64,000 nt of DNA from Neurospora tetrasperma FGSC 2508 (Eukaryota > Ascomycota > Sordariomycetes > Sordariales > Sordariaceae): assembly GCF_000213175.1 (NCBI RefSeq), contig NW_009799101.1:4872298-4936297 (forward strand), given 5' to 3'. Shown piece after piece: positions 14,001-26,881 of the stretch; position 1 is the first letter of the stretch; every line of letters begins with the position of its first letter. Position numbers and translations under genes: made by a program. The notes below the pieces were generated by a model. It ran no database searches, was not told the origin of the DNA, and saw only the letters and a program-made list of their open reading frames with translations.

Positions 14001-16936
14001 CCTAGCAAGAAAGTCCGGATGAAATGGAACTGAACTGATAACGACCCGAAGATTGAACAAGATTCCTTCCTTTCTGAGACTGACAAGAGATGAACTAACC
14101 AATCGCTACCTAGATTTGAAGCTTGGAGAGATAACCTGATGGCTGATGCTAGGGCTGCTGCTAGTCCTGCTGTATCACTGCATAACATGGCTTACTGGCC
14201 TGCCTAACCGCGAGCATGGGGCGTGGTCATGAGCATGGTTTTTGCAGTAGTGAGAAAGAGGAGAGGCATGAAGCAGCCATCGCGGGCATGCAAGAAATTC
14301 GAACTGCAGCAGGCGGAAAGATTCATCACCAGAGCATCAGTTGCAAGATGGATATCGATCTTCGGGTTGGCTGACCCTGGCCTCAACCGCGGGTAGCGAG
14401 CTCCGCAACGGAAACGCATGGTGATCATGATGATGACCATGACCAGGAAGCCTTGTCCTTTACTCCACGTCTTTTACATGTGCGATGGTAAGACGCTTGG
14501 GAGGAATATACGAGACTGCAAATGCAAGCGAGTTCGGAACGGCCGGCGCCAGATCATTGCATCCTGGATAAAGCTGGAGATGAGAGGCCATTCCGACTCG
14601 TGACCTGGCCAGCTTCGCTCCCCACCATCGATCCGACTGACATGACATGACATCCACGGAGATCCGAGCGAGTGCTCGGTTTTAGTTCTCGCTTCAACTG
14701 CAACGGCCCAAGATGAACTTTGAACTCGTCATTGACCTCAGCCGCCTTAGCTTGGCTGGGTCCCAACTTGCACAGATCAGATCATTGGAGTCAATGCATC
14801 GCCAACTTGCGTTCGACTTCTCCGTATGGTCTCCTTCGTATGGCAGTCTGGGCCATAGTCTATATGCCCATGCATGAACAAGGCGCAATTCGCCTTATGT
14901 CGTCTAGGTCTTGGGAGACGGGGGAAATTTGGCAGCTTTTGGGTCTCTTGCTACCTGACCTGCGTTCATGGCCTTTGACCGGTCGTTGCCAAGTGGATGA
15001 GGGGGGTTTACACAGGGTTGCGGTCGTCAAGTTGTGTAACCATGCTCAATGAGCCGGTCAGGGCCAGGTTGATGGGGTAGCGTAGGGTGGAAATATCCAG
15101 AACCCCAGAAGCTGCGATGGGGTTGTGAATCGTCTGTGCTGTCAACGGCAAAATATCTCTCTTGGCCTTGCTTGACACTTCCTTTTCTTGCGCGGACATG
15201 ACCAAACGCTGAACAGTCACCAAGGTCTACGATCAATTTCTTCCGTCAGTCGGTAGCACTCGCCTCTTGAACTGGACAGCAAAGGGTCCCGGTCCATCCA
15301 TCCCCCAATCTCTTCAATCTCATCTCATCTCGTTCATCCTGTTTGGCCCGTCTCCGTATCCGGGATGGCAGATACGGCAGCACCAAAAGGTCCAATTCGG
15401 CTCATACCGTGCCATCCCTCACTCCCGCCGTCACTCGCGAGCTCTAGCGAGAGGCATAGTGAGCGGAGAATAAGTCATGTATAGGTAGGAGGGTCTTATC
15501 TACCTTGATGGCTCATACCACACCTTCATGTAACGCTGATGGACGAACATAACCCTTTCATGCTTACCACTGTCTTCCGGATGTCACCAATGTTCCGGCG
15601 TGTATCATATCATCAAAGCGGACATTGTCTGCCCCGCTCACACCACACATGCTCACAACAATCCTGCCTCACAACAAAAAAATTCCGTTATATCAAGGAT
15701 AATTAATCAACCTTGACTAGCAGCCGCAGCGACAACTGGAAGCAGCCACGGCAGCCGCCACAGGCAACCAGACCCCCTCGAAATTGAAATCCCCACTACT
15801 TGTGGTTTTTCTGTTATCTCCGTGCAACACACCATCTTACTGTGTCCGGAAGGCGCTAATGCGGGGTGTGCCACACCTAAACACAAGCACTGCACGTTCG
15901 AGGCACACGTTTTTATGTACGAGCATATGTGTGGAAGGCGCATCTTGGTTGGTGTATTGGGTGGAGGATTTGGTGGATGGCGGATGTCACCCTGCGACAT
16001 GTTTGGTTCTAGTGCCATTTTGAGGCCATGAGTTCTTCTTGTCCAGTTATTCAGTTCGCCGTCAACAGGTGCAACAGTTTGAGAGCCGAACCTACCTGCC
16101 TAACCGCCATAATGGAGGGCACGATATTGGGATGACACCCGGGAACTAAGAGAGAAGTGAGACTTGCGATCCGTTCCGGTTCCATCGTCATCCAAACAAC
16201 CACCGCGAGTATTAGCATAACGTAAAAAGACCGGCTGCTTCCAAGTATGTAACTTCGTTTGGAGCGGCAACAGCTAATCCATCTGCAAGCTCAGGTCCGA
16301 AACGGAGAAATTTGATAGACAACCATTCAACCGCCTCACTTCCGTCCAAAAAAGACATATAACCCGCCATCTACACACCCTCATCTCCCTTGGTCTGTCT
16401 ATCAGGGCTTCAGATCATGCACCTCATCACCGAAGCGGTTCCCGCAAGACGCAGGACGCGGACGCGGACGAGATCTTGGGCCCTTGAGCTAGAGGTACAA
16501 TCGCCAGGTGAGGTCAACAGTGCCCAGGCTCGTGACTTTCCCCTCATCAGTCCCTGACGTGGGGTGGAACTGCTTATCCGGAGGACTAACTGGGTGCGGG
16601 GCTGTGTCATGTGCTTTCTTCGATATCTCAGCACATCCTCTTACTAAACCCGTGCTTGGACTCGTGATTGATCACTTGGACATCTTTGGACTTGGGGGTC
16701 CTCCTCCGAGTGAGGAGAAGGAGGGAGGTTCATGCGGGTTGGTCAGAATCGAGGCAGACGAGGTGGTGGAGAGATGGAGAAATGGAGTGGTTCGAACTGG
16801 GTCTTGGCGTCAGAGTGGCTTCAACCTCTGGAGAGTGTTTAAGGGCGGGGGCTATGAGGCCGTTGGGAACGACGATGTTGAGTGGTGATGAACGTCTGGA
16901 GAAATAGGGAACTGGGGCGGGGAGGTGGGTTGATGG

Positions 16937-16954
16937 TAGAGGTACCTACCTCTA
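16937..16954. repeat. Near-palindrome TAGAGGTA-CC-TACCTCTA
   Basis: Two 8-bp arms that are exact reverse complements are separated by CC. Each arm is a copy of the octamer that recurs across the window. It continues into TAGGTAGG. It could be a hairpin or a symmetric binding site; no gene lies within 3 kb. Confidence 0.8.
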
Positions 16955-19782
16955 GGTAGGTTGATGAGGTAAGAGTCTGGAGACTTTATAGGCATTGAAG
17001 CAACCAGAGCCCTCGAGCACTTGCCGTCAATGCACCTCTATGCTAATTGTAAGTTTGTTTACATCCTATCAAACTTGTGTCACCCATCATCACCTGAAGT
17101 TGGGTAGGAATCTCGTTGTATCATGGTGTTGTGGCGAATTTGACACGTCAAGCCCGAAACCGTGAAAGACTCCCAAGCGGCGGTCCTGAATGCTGATTGA
17201 TGAGCATTCCACACGGCACTTATACAAGCTATAGTGCTCAGGTCCTAAACCCCTTACGACACATATGGTGAACTATCCGTACGGGCAAGGATCGACGCCG
17301 GTGATAACAGATTAAAGGTTTTTGGGGTTGCACGAAGCTCTGGACCAGCTCTTTCCAAAGTTGAAAGTCGGCAGATGCCTACTTGCCTCTACCTCTACTG
17401 GTGTAGGCTGAATAGACTGAACCATCTTGAGATATACTGCTTCAAGTGGTGAGGAGTCGGTGCCCCTTCAGCATTAGAAGACATCGCAGGATGATGACTA
17501 CCTTAATCTCTGGGCACTGAGTCAAAATTTTGATGTTAGATTGGATCATTCTACACATTTGTAGAGCATTCGAGACGCTTAACAGCAGAAAGTTTTGTCT
17601 CGGGGACTGTCGACTGTGACTCGGGGGCATCTGCTTCGATTCCAGGACGTATGACATGGAGATTTGATGGCTTCTAGCAGAAACTCCATTGAGGCATTTG
17701 AGCCGAGTTCCGATTTTGAAGACTGTAGTCCATCCCGTCTCCCGACCGTCGTTTCCTGCAACGACTGCATAAAACGGATGTATTGAAGATCAATCATCAA
17801 CTTACAGAAGTAGGTGCCCTGATGTACACAGTCTGCCACAGTTTGAACCAATACTTGAGGCTCTCTCTGTCCCGCAATGTATACAGTTTTCCGTCTTTAA
17901 CTGTGTTCAAGCTGGCCTGTAGTCCAGGCTGGATGTCTACCTCTACCTCTAGGTCTACACCATCTCGAACCTCAAAAACTGATGTCAGAACCTTCTTCAG
18001 CTTCTAACATTCCCTACCATCTCCAGCATCTCAAACGTAATTCTGACGAACGCCAAAACTGTCGTCTAACGTGAATGGGCGTCAGTTAACGTCAACAACG
18101 ACAATCTTCGAATATTCCTCTGCAGAATATCAGCCACCATGCAAATCACGGGCACCCTACACGTTCATCCCCATAAAATCCAGATGACAATGACAAAAGC
18201 GGAGATCTTGAGGCTCTGAAATGATCTCGATGAGAGCCTCAAGTCGACCGGTGTAGCGTAGTGCAAAAAGGATCGCCATTCGCTGAAATCATAGCACGTA
18301 AGCCACAGTCCACCCATTGCATTGGCTTTCGGGACCCCCTAGAGACATACTGACTCTAGGGATATTCTGTGCAAGCAACCTTGAACGCAGAGACGATCCG
18401 GCCACCGGCAGTGCCGATCACTGAGGCCCAAGATATCAACCACCACACCCAACAGGTCAGTGTTGATTCTAGGCCCCTCCTTCATACTTATCCCTATGAT
18501 GCAACTATCTGCTTGGTGGTCGACGCCCCCTTGCCAACACGAGCCGCACTACAGCATTGCTACAGCACAACGACGCAGAACGACGTGCAAAAACATGCAT
18601 CCCTATCCACTTGCGGAGAATGATGGACGCGGATGGGCGGCTTAGAGGGCAGAAGGTTTTTAGTTTGATGCAGAAAGGGTTCTCTAGGCTTCTTGGCTGT
18701 GTGGTCCAGACATCGAATCGGGTTACACATTGCCAGACGTTGGCGGGTAGGTATGAGTGCAAGCGTTGGTGACGGTATGATGGTGTGCAACTGTGAACAT
18801 CGATCAATCTTCAACACGGAAGAGACTGGAGCATCATGGAAATCCTCCCTCGTCTCGGCACAGTCTCGTTCTTTTCATTCTTCTCTTCTTGTCCCACATG
18901 GAACCATCTCCGCCTGGACTTGCATAAGCTGTACTGCAATTGATTGTCCACAAGCCCTTCTTGTGCTCTCATTGCACAGTGCCTCACAGCCACTATGCCG
19001 GTCTGCTGCACCTCTTACACCACTTACACCTACCAGACGTTCAACAAGGATCCAGACCGGGGCAGAGCACAGTGACGAGGGCAAGGGGCCTGTCAATCAT
19101 TTCATCAGAGATGACACTTTTCTGTTCCATATCCTCTTCCCGTTCGTTGCCTGTTGTTGAACGATCTGCGACAGAATGCGGAGTCAAAGATCGTCAACAT
19201 AAGACCCTGACGACGCCCAGCGCGTGTATTGGTGTCGTCGTGCAATGGCACACCATGATATCAAGTCTTATCTGGCCAGACGGGTGTCTACATCAGCACA
19301 GCGGTTCCGGAGAACCAACCTACCTACCTAGTTAACGGTTACAAAGAGCACAGTATCTTCACACGTTTTAGCGTTTTCTGGCTATAGAAAATGGATAAAC
19401 ATAGAGGTAAGATACATGTAACGCATTATTTAACATTTTCCATCACTTCCTTGTTTACTCGATCCGTCTAGACCTACACTGGCACATACAATACACCAGG
19501 CAACAAGGGAATGGGAGTTGTGTGCGATCAGCCGTCGGACAGCACCTACCTAGTAGCTCGAGAGCTCAAGTGCAATTGCGTACCAATTGCGCAATAGGAG
19601 GTCCTATGGATTTGACTTTATCTATCTCACAGCTTGCGGAGTGCACTCCGGTTGTGAACCCCAGCCAAATGTGGTTTGCTCGGTTATGTAGGTAGTCTCT
19701 ACAGACTTTGTAGTATGATGTCGGTGTGTCCATGTTTTTGGATGACGAAGGCATAGGTACAGTCTATTCCATTCTTCTCGAG

Positions 19783-19798
19783 TAGGTAGGTAGGTAGT
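19783..19798. repeat. (TAGG)n microsatellite
   Basis: Four tandem TAGG-type units. Related GGTAGGTA words are frequent in the other intergenic segments of this window. Confidence 0.9.
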
Positions 19799-20606
19799 AA
19801 GGAGAGGAGGTGAGAACTCGACACTGCTGTGTTGTTGTCAACACCTCTTGTTGGAACTTGGAAAGGTAGGGGATATCAAAGATCTCGTTTGTCCCATGGG
19901 GCTTTTGAGGTTTCTGCCTCTCGATTAACAGATAGAAGCGTAGAGCAGGCTGCCGAGAGAAGAACAGATTTGTAGAGGTAGAGTCAATCCTACAGCGACA
20001 GGATCGAGTATGTCTTTCCAGGTGTTCGTCCTGCATCGACGCGTACCTACCTGAGTGACAGGCATGCTTTCCGATCAGTCCACTGAAAAAGACGAAAAGG
20101 GTTGAGGTCAGTGTCATGAGTGTGTGCACCTAGTAGAGCAGTCGATGATTTCCGGGACTAAGGTGTAGTATGTATTAGGTATTGATAAGGAGAGATGGAA
20201 CTGATACATTCAGGTGAAATATTCTCACAATTGTCGAAATGATGGCGTTAATAAGAGTGAACTTCGTGACCAAAGTACCTGGATTACTTTCGGATGGAGA
20301 TGTGGACTTGACGTTGCGTTGAACTCGGGTCCAGTCTCGAAGTGAGTCCGGCGTTGTCTCGTAAACTGGCGGGATAATGTATTATTCCCGGACCCAATGC
20401 TTTCATATTGATCACAGGAAAAAGTTCACATTATTTACGGATTAACATCCCTATGTAGAGGTACTCATCGCTAACAGTATAACGCCCTTTACCAAGCTCA
20501 TGAGGTATGAATAGCTGGTATATGTAGTAGAGGTATCCAGGATCAAACCGCCTTCCCATTATTGCAAGTCATTAATCGCATAGTGGTATTCCATGTCATC
20601 AAATGA

Positions 20607-23600
20607 TCAGAACAGCCACCTCTCCTCGCCCATCGGGCCCTCCTCCACATTAAACCTTACCCTCACCCGCCCCGGCTTGACTCTCCCCGTGGCCTTCTTT
20701 GCCTCCTTTCCTACCCCCTTCCATATCCCCTTTTTGTTGACTTTCTTCCTATCCTCCAAATCCATCGCCTTTCCCTCTTTCGACTCCGGCTCTGCCTCCG
20801 CCCCCTTCACACTCTCGCCTTCCACTCCCTTCTCAGAATCCTCACTAGAGGTACTTTCCCTCTTATCCTTGCCATCCTCCCACGGCGCCTCCCCAACCCC
20901 ATCATCCAACCAACACCCCACATCCGTACACCAAACCCCCGCATCCCTATTATGCCTCACCTCCTGCCTACTCACCCTCCCATTGTCGCGGGGTATCCAC
21001 AACCGCGGCGCCGGCTTCCACATCTCAGGCGGGTAATACCCCCTCTTATTCTCGTACCCCTTCGGCAACTCCCAGCCATCTGGACCTGGTCCATTGCCCA
21101 CTTTCTTGGCGAGAGTCCGGAAATCCGCATACACAGAAGGGTGCAGCCATCGTTGAATCAAGTTCGGGTTTCGGATGGTGGGATCGGGAGTAAGGAAGCG
21201 GTGGATGCGATACAGGAAGCGGGTGAATGGTGATAGTCGGCCTGGGGGGCCCGTGCCGTTTGCGGAGGCTTTGAGGTTCGTTAGTTGGGATTTTAGGGTT
21301 GTTTTGGCGAATTCGGTGATGGAATGCCGGATGGAGGAGGATCCTTCTAGGCCGCGCATGCGCTGGCTTTGGGGACCGTCGGAGTCGAAGTCGTCGTCGT
21401 AGAGACCGGGAGGCTCGGGGTCGTCGGTGGAGGGGTCAGAGTAGTCGAAGGAGTTAGAGGCGTAGTAGTCGGCTGCGGAACCGCCGATGACTTCGGCGGG
21501 GATGTCTGCCCCTGGGGTTGACATGGAGGTGTCGTTGTAGTAGTCGGCTGCTAGACCGCCGCCGCCCTGCGCGGATGTAGGGTCGGAGGGGGTGGGTTGG
21601 GATACAGGGTTGATGTCGTGGTCGTCGCCGTCGCCGTCTTCGGCGATTTGGCCGTGCTGTTTTTCTAGGGCGAGGGTTTGAGGTAAGCTGGCGAGGAGAG
21701 GGGAGAGAGCTGAGCTGAGGGAGTAGTGCGTGATGGCGCAGAAGCCGAAGAAGAGGATCATGAGGAGCATAGGGCCAAAGGCTTTTTTGAGCGCAAACAA
21801 CCCGATGAGACAGATCTCGGCGATGTAAAGTCCGACCATGAGATGGAGAAGCGCGCGGGGGTAGAGCAGTCCTTTCGTGTCCAGCTCCGAGTCGTCATGG
21901 ATGTAGATGAGATTATACCGGTAAACCAGGCTGACGAACAACATCCCAAACCCAGCAAACACCAGGATCAACGGGCTGATGCACGAATACGCCAGGGCAA
22001 TAACCCCCATGTTGGTGAACCGCGGATACACCGCCCCCCAATGAATTGGCGTCAACTTCCTCCACCTGTGATATGCCTTCCTCGGATCAACCATGAAACT
22101 GGTCGCCACATAATGCCGCAAAAGATCACTCATATTCGCCAACTTGCCTGCGCCCGCACCCAGACACTGCACCAAGATATACGACAAGTAAAAGTTGCTC
22201 GCCTTGGGCAAGTTCTGCGCCAACAAATTCGGCGCTGACATTGGCTGCTTAATGACATCTATAATTGCCGCCGATGCCGCGCTTGTAATCGTCGTTACAA
22301 GAAACACCTGAATCACCTGAAACGCAAAGTAGGCGCTCTGGCAATACAATTCGACCAGCGCGTGGGACGGACACCCGGCGACCCTGGCGCAGACTCTCAG
22401 TCCGGCGGGGACAATAGCCATCAACATACTCAACGCCACAGCGGGTAATAAGCCCTTGATGACGCCCAGAATGACCTTGGGAAGCAAGGGGATCCAAAAC
22501 AGAAAGGGGACTTTTTCAGACAAAAAGTCGATGTTGCTGATGATACCGACGGCGGCGGAGGGGATGGACCAGAAGATGATGGCGACCACGACGAGGGCGA
22601 GCATAAGGAACTGCCGCATGATCTGTTCCCACCAGCGGATCCTGAGTGAAGACCAGATGACTTGTTCGGGTCGGACGCCGATGTAGCGCGGAGACATGTG
22701 CATCGGTTGGTGATGGGACAAAATCTGGTAGGCGGCTTCGGCGGAGGCTTGGGAATCGAATTCGACAAAGGCGGAGGAAAGGGGATGGCCGTCTCCTGCG
22801 CGGAACTTGCGGCGGAGTTTCCAGATGTCGCGGTTGAGGACCTTCAAACGGGCACGTGTCCAGCGGATGGTGTCAACACGCCGGCCGAAGTTGTGCAGAG
22901 GTCTGTGGTGCGGGCGGTCGTTGGCGCGGACAAAAAGGGCAGCTACGGAGCCGCGGACGTCCGGGAGGGAAGCAGGGTAGCCATAAGGATGTTGGTACTC
23001 GGGACCGAGGTCATCGGCTTGGGACTTTTTGGGGGCGCCGGGGTCTTCACCGGGTAGGCCTGGGGTTTCGGTTTCGTCAACAGGGATGGGAGGCGCTTCG
23101 GTTCGTCGTTCGCGGATTCGAACTGGATTGGGTTTGGTCCCTTTCTCTAGGTCGCCATCTTGGGCCGATTCGTTCGATTGGTGCAAGGAGAAGGATGATG
23201 TCTTTGATGATTGGGGGTCGTCGGTAGCAGGTTCGCCTGCGAACGGTGGCGCGCCCTTTCCTTCCCTGATGTTCTTCATCCTAACCGTGTTTGCCTTTTT
23301 GATGAGTTCGATTTCCGCCTTTTCCAGGCGTTCCGCCACGTCGTCTCTGTCCTCCACTAGGCCGCGGAGATAGTTGGTGTTCTTGGGGATCCAAATGTTC
23401 TTCACTGAGTCGCCAAACAGCTTTCGTAGCTTCGCCTCGTCCAGATACGGCTTCGGGATACACGTAAATAGCACCGTCCTAGCTGATAATCGGTTGCTCA
23501 TGTTGGGTGAGAGCAGGTATGCCTGGCGTAGGTTGATGTAATAGATGCATTCTCGGCAGACCATAAACAAAACAAAACCTGTGAACAATCATAAGCGAAC

Positions 23601-24623
23601 AGCCCAACAACACATATAAACGGGAGAGTGACGACCACAACAACTAACCAAAAAACAACCAAGCGACAACCACATGTGCGTAGTACTTGCTCGGCAGCTT
23701 GATATTGCCCATCGTCAACTTATCCAACTGCCTCTGCAGATTCCCTCCGGTCGCATTGATCGGCAGCAAGATCGGCCACGAGATAGCCAAGCCAGCAAAG
23801 CAAATGACCGACAAGATCTTCAAAAACCTAAGGAACAAGTACCCATCCAATGAGCAATTGTTTAGGATATAATCGTCGTCAATCTTCCAAAATGGCTTAA
23901 CCCAGTCGATCCACCCATTTGGCAGCGTCTGAGCTGGATGCCTGCATCACACAAGACGTCGTTAGCCCCTAACACCACTACTAGTTCCAGGTGTACAGTG
24001 CAATCATTTTGCAATCTACCGAGTCGCACGGGTCGTTGCACACGTTTGGCACAACTGACGTTTGATGGGAAGACATACTCTGGTTCGCGCAACTGTGCAA
24101 TAGTCCTAGGCGCATACGTCCTTGTACTAATCCGCCGAAACGTGAAGAAGATGAGCAGACAAATGGCCGCATAGACGAGGACGGGCACAAAGGTGCTACC
24201 GAGGGCGCTCAATGACGCTGAGTCCTTATTGTCGCCGGAGGAATGGGAGAGAGTGCCGCCGGATGCGCCATCGCGGCCAGAGCCGATTCTGGGGTCATCG
24301 CTTTCGTTCTGTTGTGGTGATGAGAGGTATTTAAGTTAGTGATGCTTGTTGACTGGGAATGGGTTGTTTGTCAAGGTGAAGATGAGACGAGATGAACGCG
24401 TGGGTGGGAAAGGGAAACATCACAAGAAGCGGAAGCGAAGGGACGGATCGAGAGCCGGGAGCGGCCCGGGCGGCGTCGACAAGCGGGATGAACGTGCGGG
24501 AAAGACAGACGACGAAAGAAAGAAAAGAAAGACAACAGGACCTACTATGAATTTGATATTTTTGTTCAATTCTTCCGCTGCCCTTTTCCACAAGTGGGTG
24601 TGAAACTCGGACAACCACTCCAT
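20607..24623 (-). CDS. CSC1/RSN1-type (DUF221) calcium-permeable channel-family membrane protein
   Basis: Four exons read on the minus strand: 24623-24546 (provisional), 24308-24079, 23941-23649 and 23578-20607. Donors are GTAGGT, GTATGT and GTTAGT, and all phases join; the model gives about 1190 aa. Domains in order are an N-terminal three-helix RSN1_TM segment, the cytosolic PHM7_cyt region (with SARTVLFTCIPK and AFVEFDSQAS), the RSN1_7TM helices, an acidic Ser/Asp-rich linker, and a PHM7_ext-like tail with the WKPAPRLWIPRDN motif. Members of this family (yeast Csc1, Rsn1, Phm7; animal TMEM63) are osmosensitive cation channels or act in plasma-membrane traffic. The uncertain part is the start: no ATG follows the in-frame stop upstream of exon 24308-24079, so a further 5' exon is needed. 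The 26-codon exon at 24623-24546 fits in phase but is not proven. The exons from 24308 on are secure. Confidence 0.88.
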
Positions 24624-26119
24624 CGTGGGTTGCGGTTGTCTGTCTGTCTGCGTGTTTTCTTGATAGAGCTGGAGACCCGACCCAGCAGACACACAACTGA
24701 CTGGTGAAGGCGCACTCTGTTCAGGTCATATTATGAATGCCCACTCAGGCGCCGCGCGCAACCTTGGAAAACAGCTGCTGATGGTGGATGATGCGCAGAT
24801 AGACCGAGAGAATTGAACTTTGAGCTAATGCCAGGAACAAACTCCGCGAACTGGGGAAGTGAAACTTGCACAGCTAGGTATGGATGGGAAAAAGAACGGA
24901 GGACGGGAGGGAAACCAAGCCTGTCCCAGCTGTCGTGAACCCTTGGGATCTTAGCGGTGGTCGGCAGCGTCGAACAATGGTCCGCCACCGGGGTCACCCA
25001 GGTATCTGAACAACCCTGAGGTCAGTCTTTTCGGGCTTCTGGCGTGTCGATCCAATCACAAAACATCGTGGGATAAGCGGAGTAAACTGTGAGTGGAGGA
25101 CAGATATGGTTAACAACGACAGAAAAAGACCGGTTGTCAGACGGGAGCTACCCAAGTTACCTTACCCGAAGTCGTACAGGAGGCCGCTGACTTGAGAGAT
25201 ACTCATCTTTCACCTCGAGATTCATAAAAATCATGATACTAACCCTCAAGATCTCGTACCTCTCACCAATACTTCGCCCCCGAGGTGCCCCTCTCTCGAG
25301 AGATCTACACAGCTTCCACGCGCTATTCCCCGATGAGGAAAAGCATATCTCCTACAGATCCAATGGAACTGGACCCGGTTCGGGAGCGCGAGACCCGATT
25401 GGGTATACGATTTGCGACTGACTGGCTGCGACGAGCTGAGAACAAGGACTCAGGGGGCATGGTAGTGTTCACTTTACCATAGCCTTTTTCTCTGTTCTTC
25501 TTCCCCAACCAACCCTGCAGTTGGACAGCCCACGAAACTTTCTTCTTTTCTTTTTCTTCATCTGTTAGATCCCGTCTCGCCGAGGCGCCAGTGCGGCGGG
25601 AGAGGAAAAAGAAAAACTGACCCACAATGTCATCATGCACTGGACTACTGTATGCGGGCAGTGGATGAGTGGGGGATCAACAGCCCGAGACAAATACCGG
25701 GCGGTTATGGGGTTCGCGAAGGCCGAGGGTTGGTGGTCAAGTTTCCCTCGTGGTAATCGTGATCCAGGAATCAAACCCAGAACTTTCATGCTTATCCGCC
25801 ATCCTTTGATGGTGGAACTTCGGGACGATGATACAAGTTAGTGGATCGTGTAGAAGGCTACAGCGCATAATTGCCTGCTACTGAGCAGAAGGAAAGTGAC
25901 GAGAACTCGGAAATAGCAAAAGTTCCACAATGGCCCCTTTTCTCGTGCAGTCGGGTCATGAAGTTCAAGAGCGCACGTGCAAAAACTTGAAGACGCAGAA
26001 GCAACAAAAGCATCCACTTTTGGTATGTAGATCGATATCTTGCTCCCGGTAGCCGGTATCCAATGGTCAGCTTTTGTTTGAGATCGCTTTTGTAAGGGCA
26101 AACAACACACCTTCAAACA
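24624..26119. other. Intergenic, no gene seen
   Basis: About 1.5 kb between the DUF221 gene (5' side) and the 3' end of the next minus-strand gene. It should contain the DUF221 promoter and leader. No other supportable coding frame, RNA gene or repeat was seen. A weak tRNA-like T-arm near 25760 was rejected. Confidence 0.6.
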
Positions 26120-26881
26120 TCAACGACGTGTGAGCTGGGTTGCCCAGCAAGGACAAAAACATGGTGTTTGATCTGGATGAGTGAAAACATGAGGAGACCA
26201 CTTCGTCGTAGCAACAGGTGGCACCCTCGGCGCCTGCGCCACTCCCGGTCCGTACCCCGTCGCAACATTTCCGAAGCCTAGAGGTACATTCCCTCCTGTG
26301 GCTCCTCCTTCGAAGCCTACCCCATAGCCCATCTGCGCTTGTGTCTGAGCCCGCCCATACATATTACTCTGCCCATAGCCATACCCTCTCTGAGCACCTC
26401 CTGCTACTCCAGCCCCAGGCCACCACGCCTCTCCCTTCTCAACATCCCTCGGTATCGTCCTAGAGCTCGCACTCGTCGAACTATCACTCGTGCTGCTCGA
26501 CGACGATGAATCGTGGTAATAGTGAGCCCTTCTCCATCGGTTTCGCCTACTACTAGCCGTCATCGTAGTATCACTCCAGGCGCGGAATCGGATGTAAAAG
26601 AAGCAGCAGATGACGAAGAAGATGACGCCGCAGATAGATCCGAGGACTGCGCCGAGGAGAGCGGTGGAGGAGAGAGGGGCGCTGTCGCGGGGGAGAAGCT
26701 GGTGATTTTGAGGGGTTATAGTAGTGGGAGCGGAGTCGAAGGCTGGGGTTTGGTTGTTGGTATTGTGCTTGGTGAGGAGGGACAAAGTGGCTGTCGCTGT
26801 GCGGATTGATCGGGAGAAAGATTGGGTGAGGCGAGGGAGCAAATTTCTTTTGCCGTATTTGAGGATGGCGACGATCTCCAT
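26120..26881 (-). CDS. Single-pass membrane protein with Gly/Tyr-rich tail, unknown function
   Basis: A single 253-codon frame begins at an ATG. Residues 1-70 are basic and Thr/Asn-rich. One strong hydrophobic helix follows at about residues 74-97 (ALLGAVLGSICGVIFFVICC), then a basic stretch, a run of serines (about 124-140), and a Gly/Tyr/Gln-rich tail with repeated YG units. This layout, with an outside segment, a helix, a positive stop-transfer and a low-complexity cytosolic tail, is common in fungal sensor-like or wall-associated membrane proteins. I do not recognise a family. An upstream exon or a small 3' intron cannot be excluded, because the last 30 residues look less coding-like than the rest. 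The gene lies on the same strand as its neighbours. Confidence 0.6.
   Translation of the reverse strand: MEIVAILKYGKRNLLPRLTQSFSRSIRTATATLSLLTKHNTNNQTPAFDSAPTTITPQNHQLLPRDSAPLSSTALLGAVLGSICGVIFFVICCFFYIRFRAWSDTTMTASSRRNRWRRAHYYHDSSSSSSTSDSSTSASSRTIPRDVEKGEAWWPGAGVAGGAQRGYGYGQSNMYGRAQTQAQMGYGVGFEGGATGGNVPLGFGNVATGYGPGVAQAPRVPPVATTKWSPHVFTHPDQTPCFCPCWATQLTRR

Larger units (their letters stand above)
1..20606. other. 20.6-kb stretch without a supportable gene
   Basis: No open frame here shows a recognisable domain, a convincing chain of splice-compatible exons or clear coding character; the longest frames (about 250 codons) overlap equally long frames on the other strand. What can be seen is homopolymer runs, short tandem repeats, scattered GGTA/TACC-rich words and 14 copies of TAGAGGTA or its complement. 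The stretch has normal mixed base composition with no RIP look, so it is euchromatic-type DNA. It could hold long regulatory DNA, non-coding transcripts or small multi-exon genes that I cannot recognise by eye. Confidence 0.6.

Noticed and set aside
25740-25830. tRNA-like T-arm (TTTGATT flanked by partly pairing bases) on the minus strand
   Set aside because: No acceptor stem or D-arm can be folded around it and the T-stem relies on wobble pairs.
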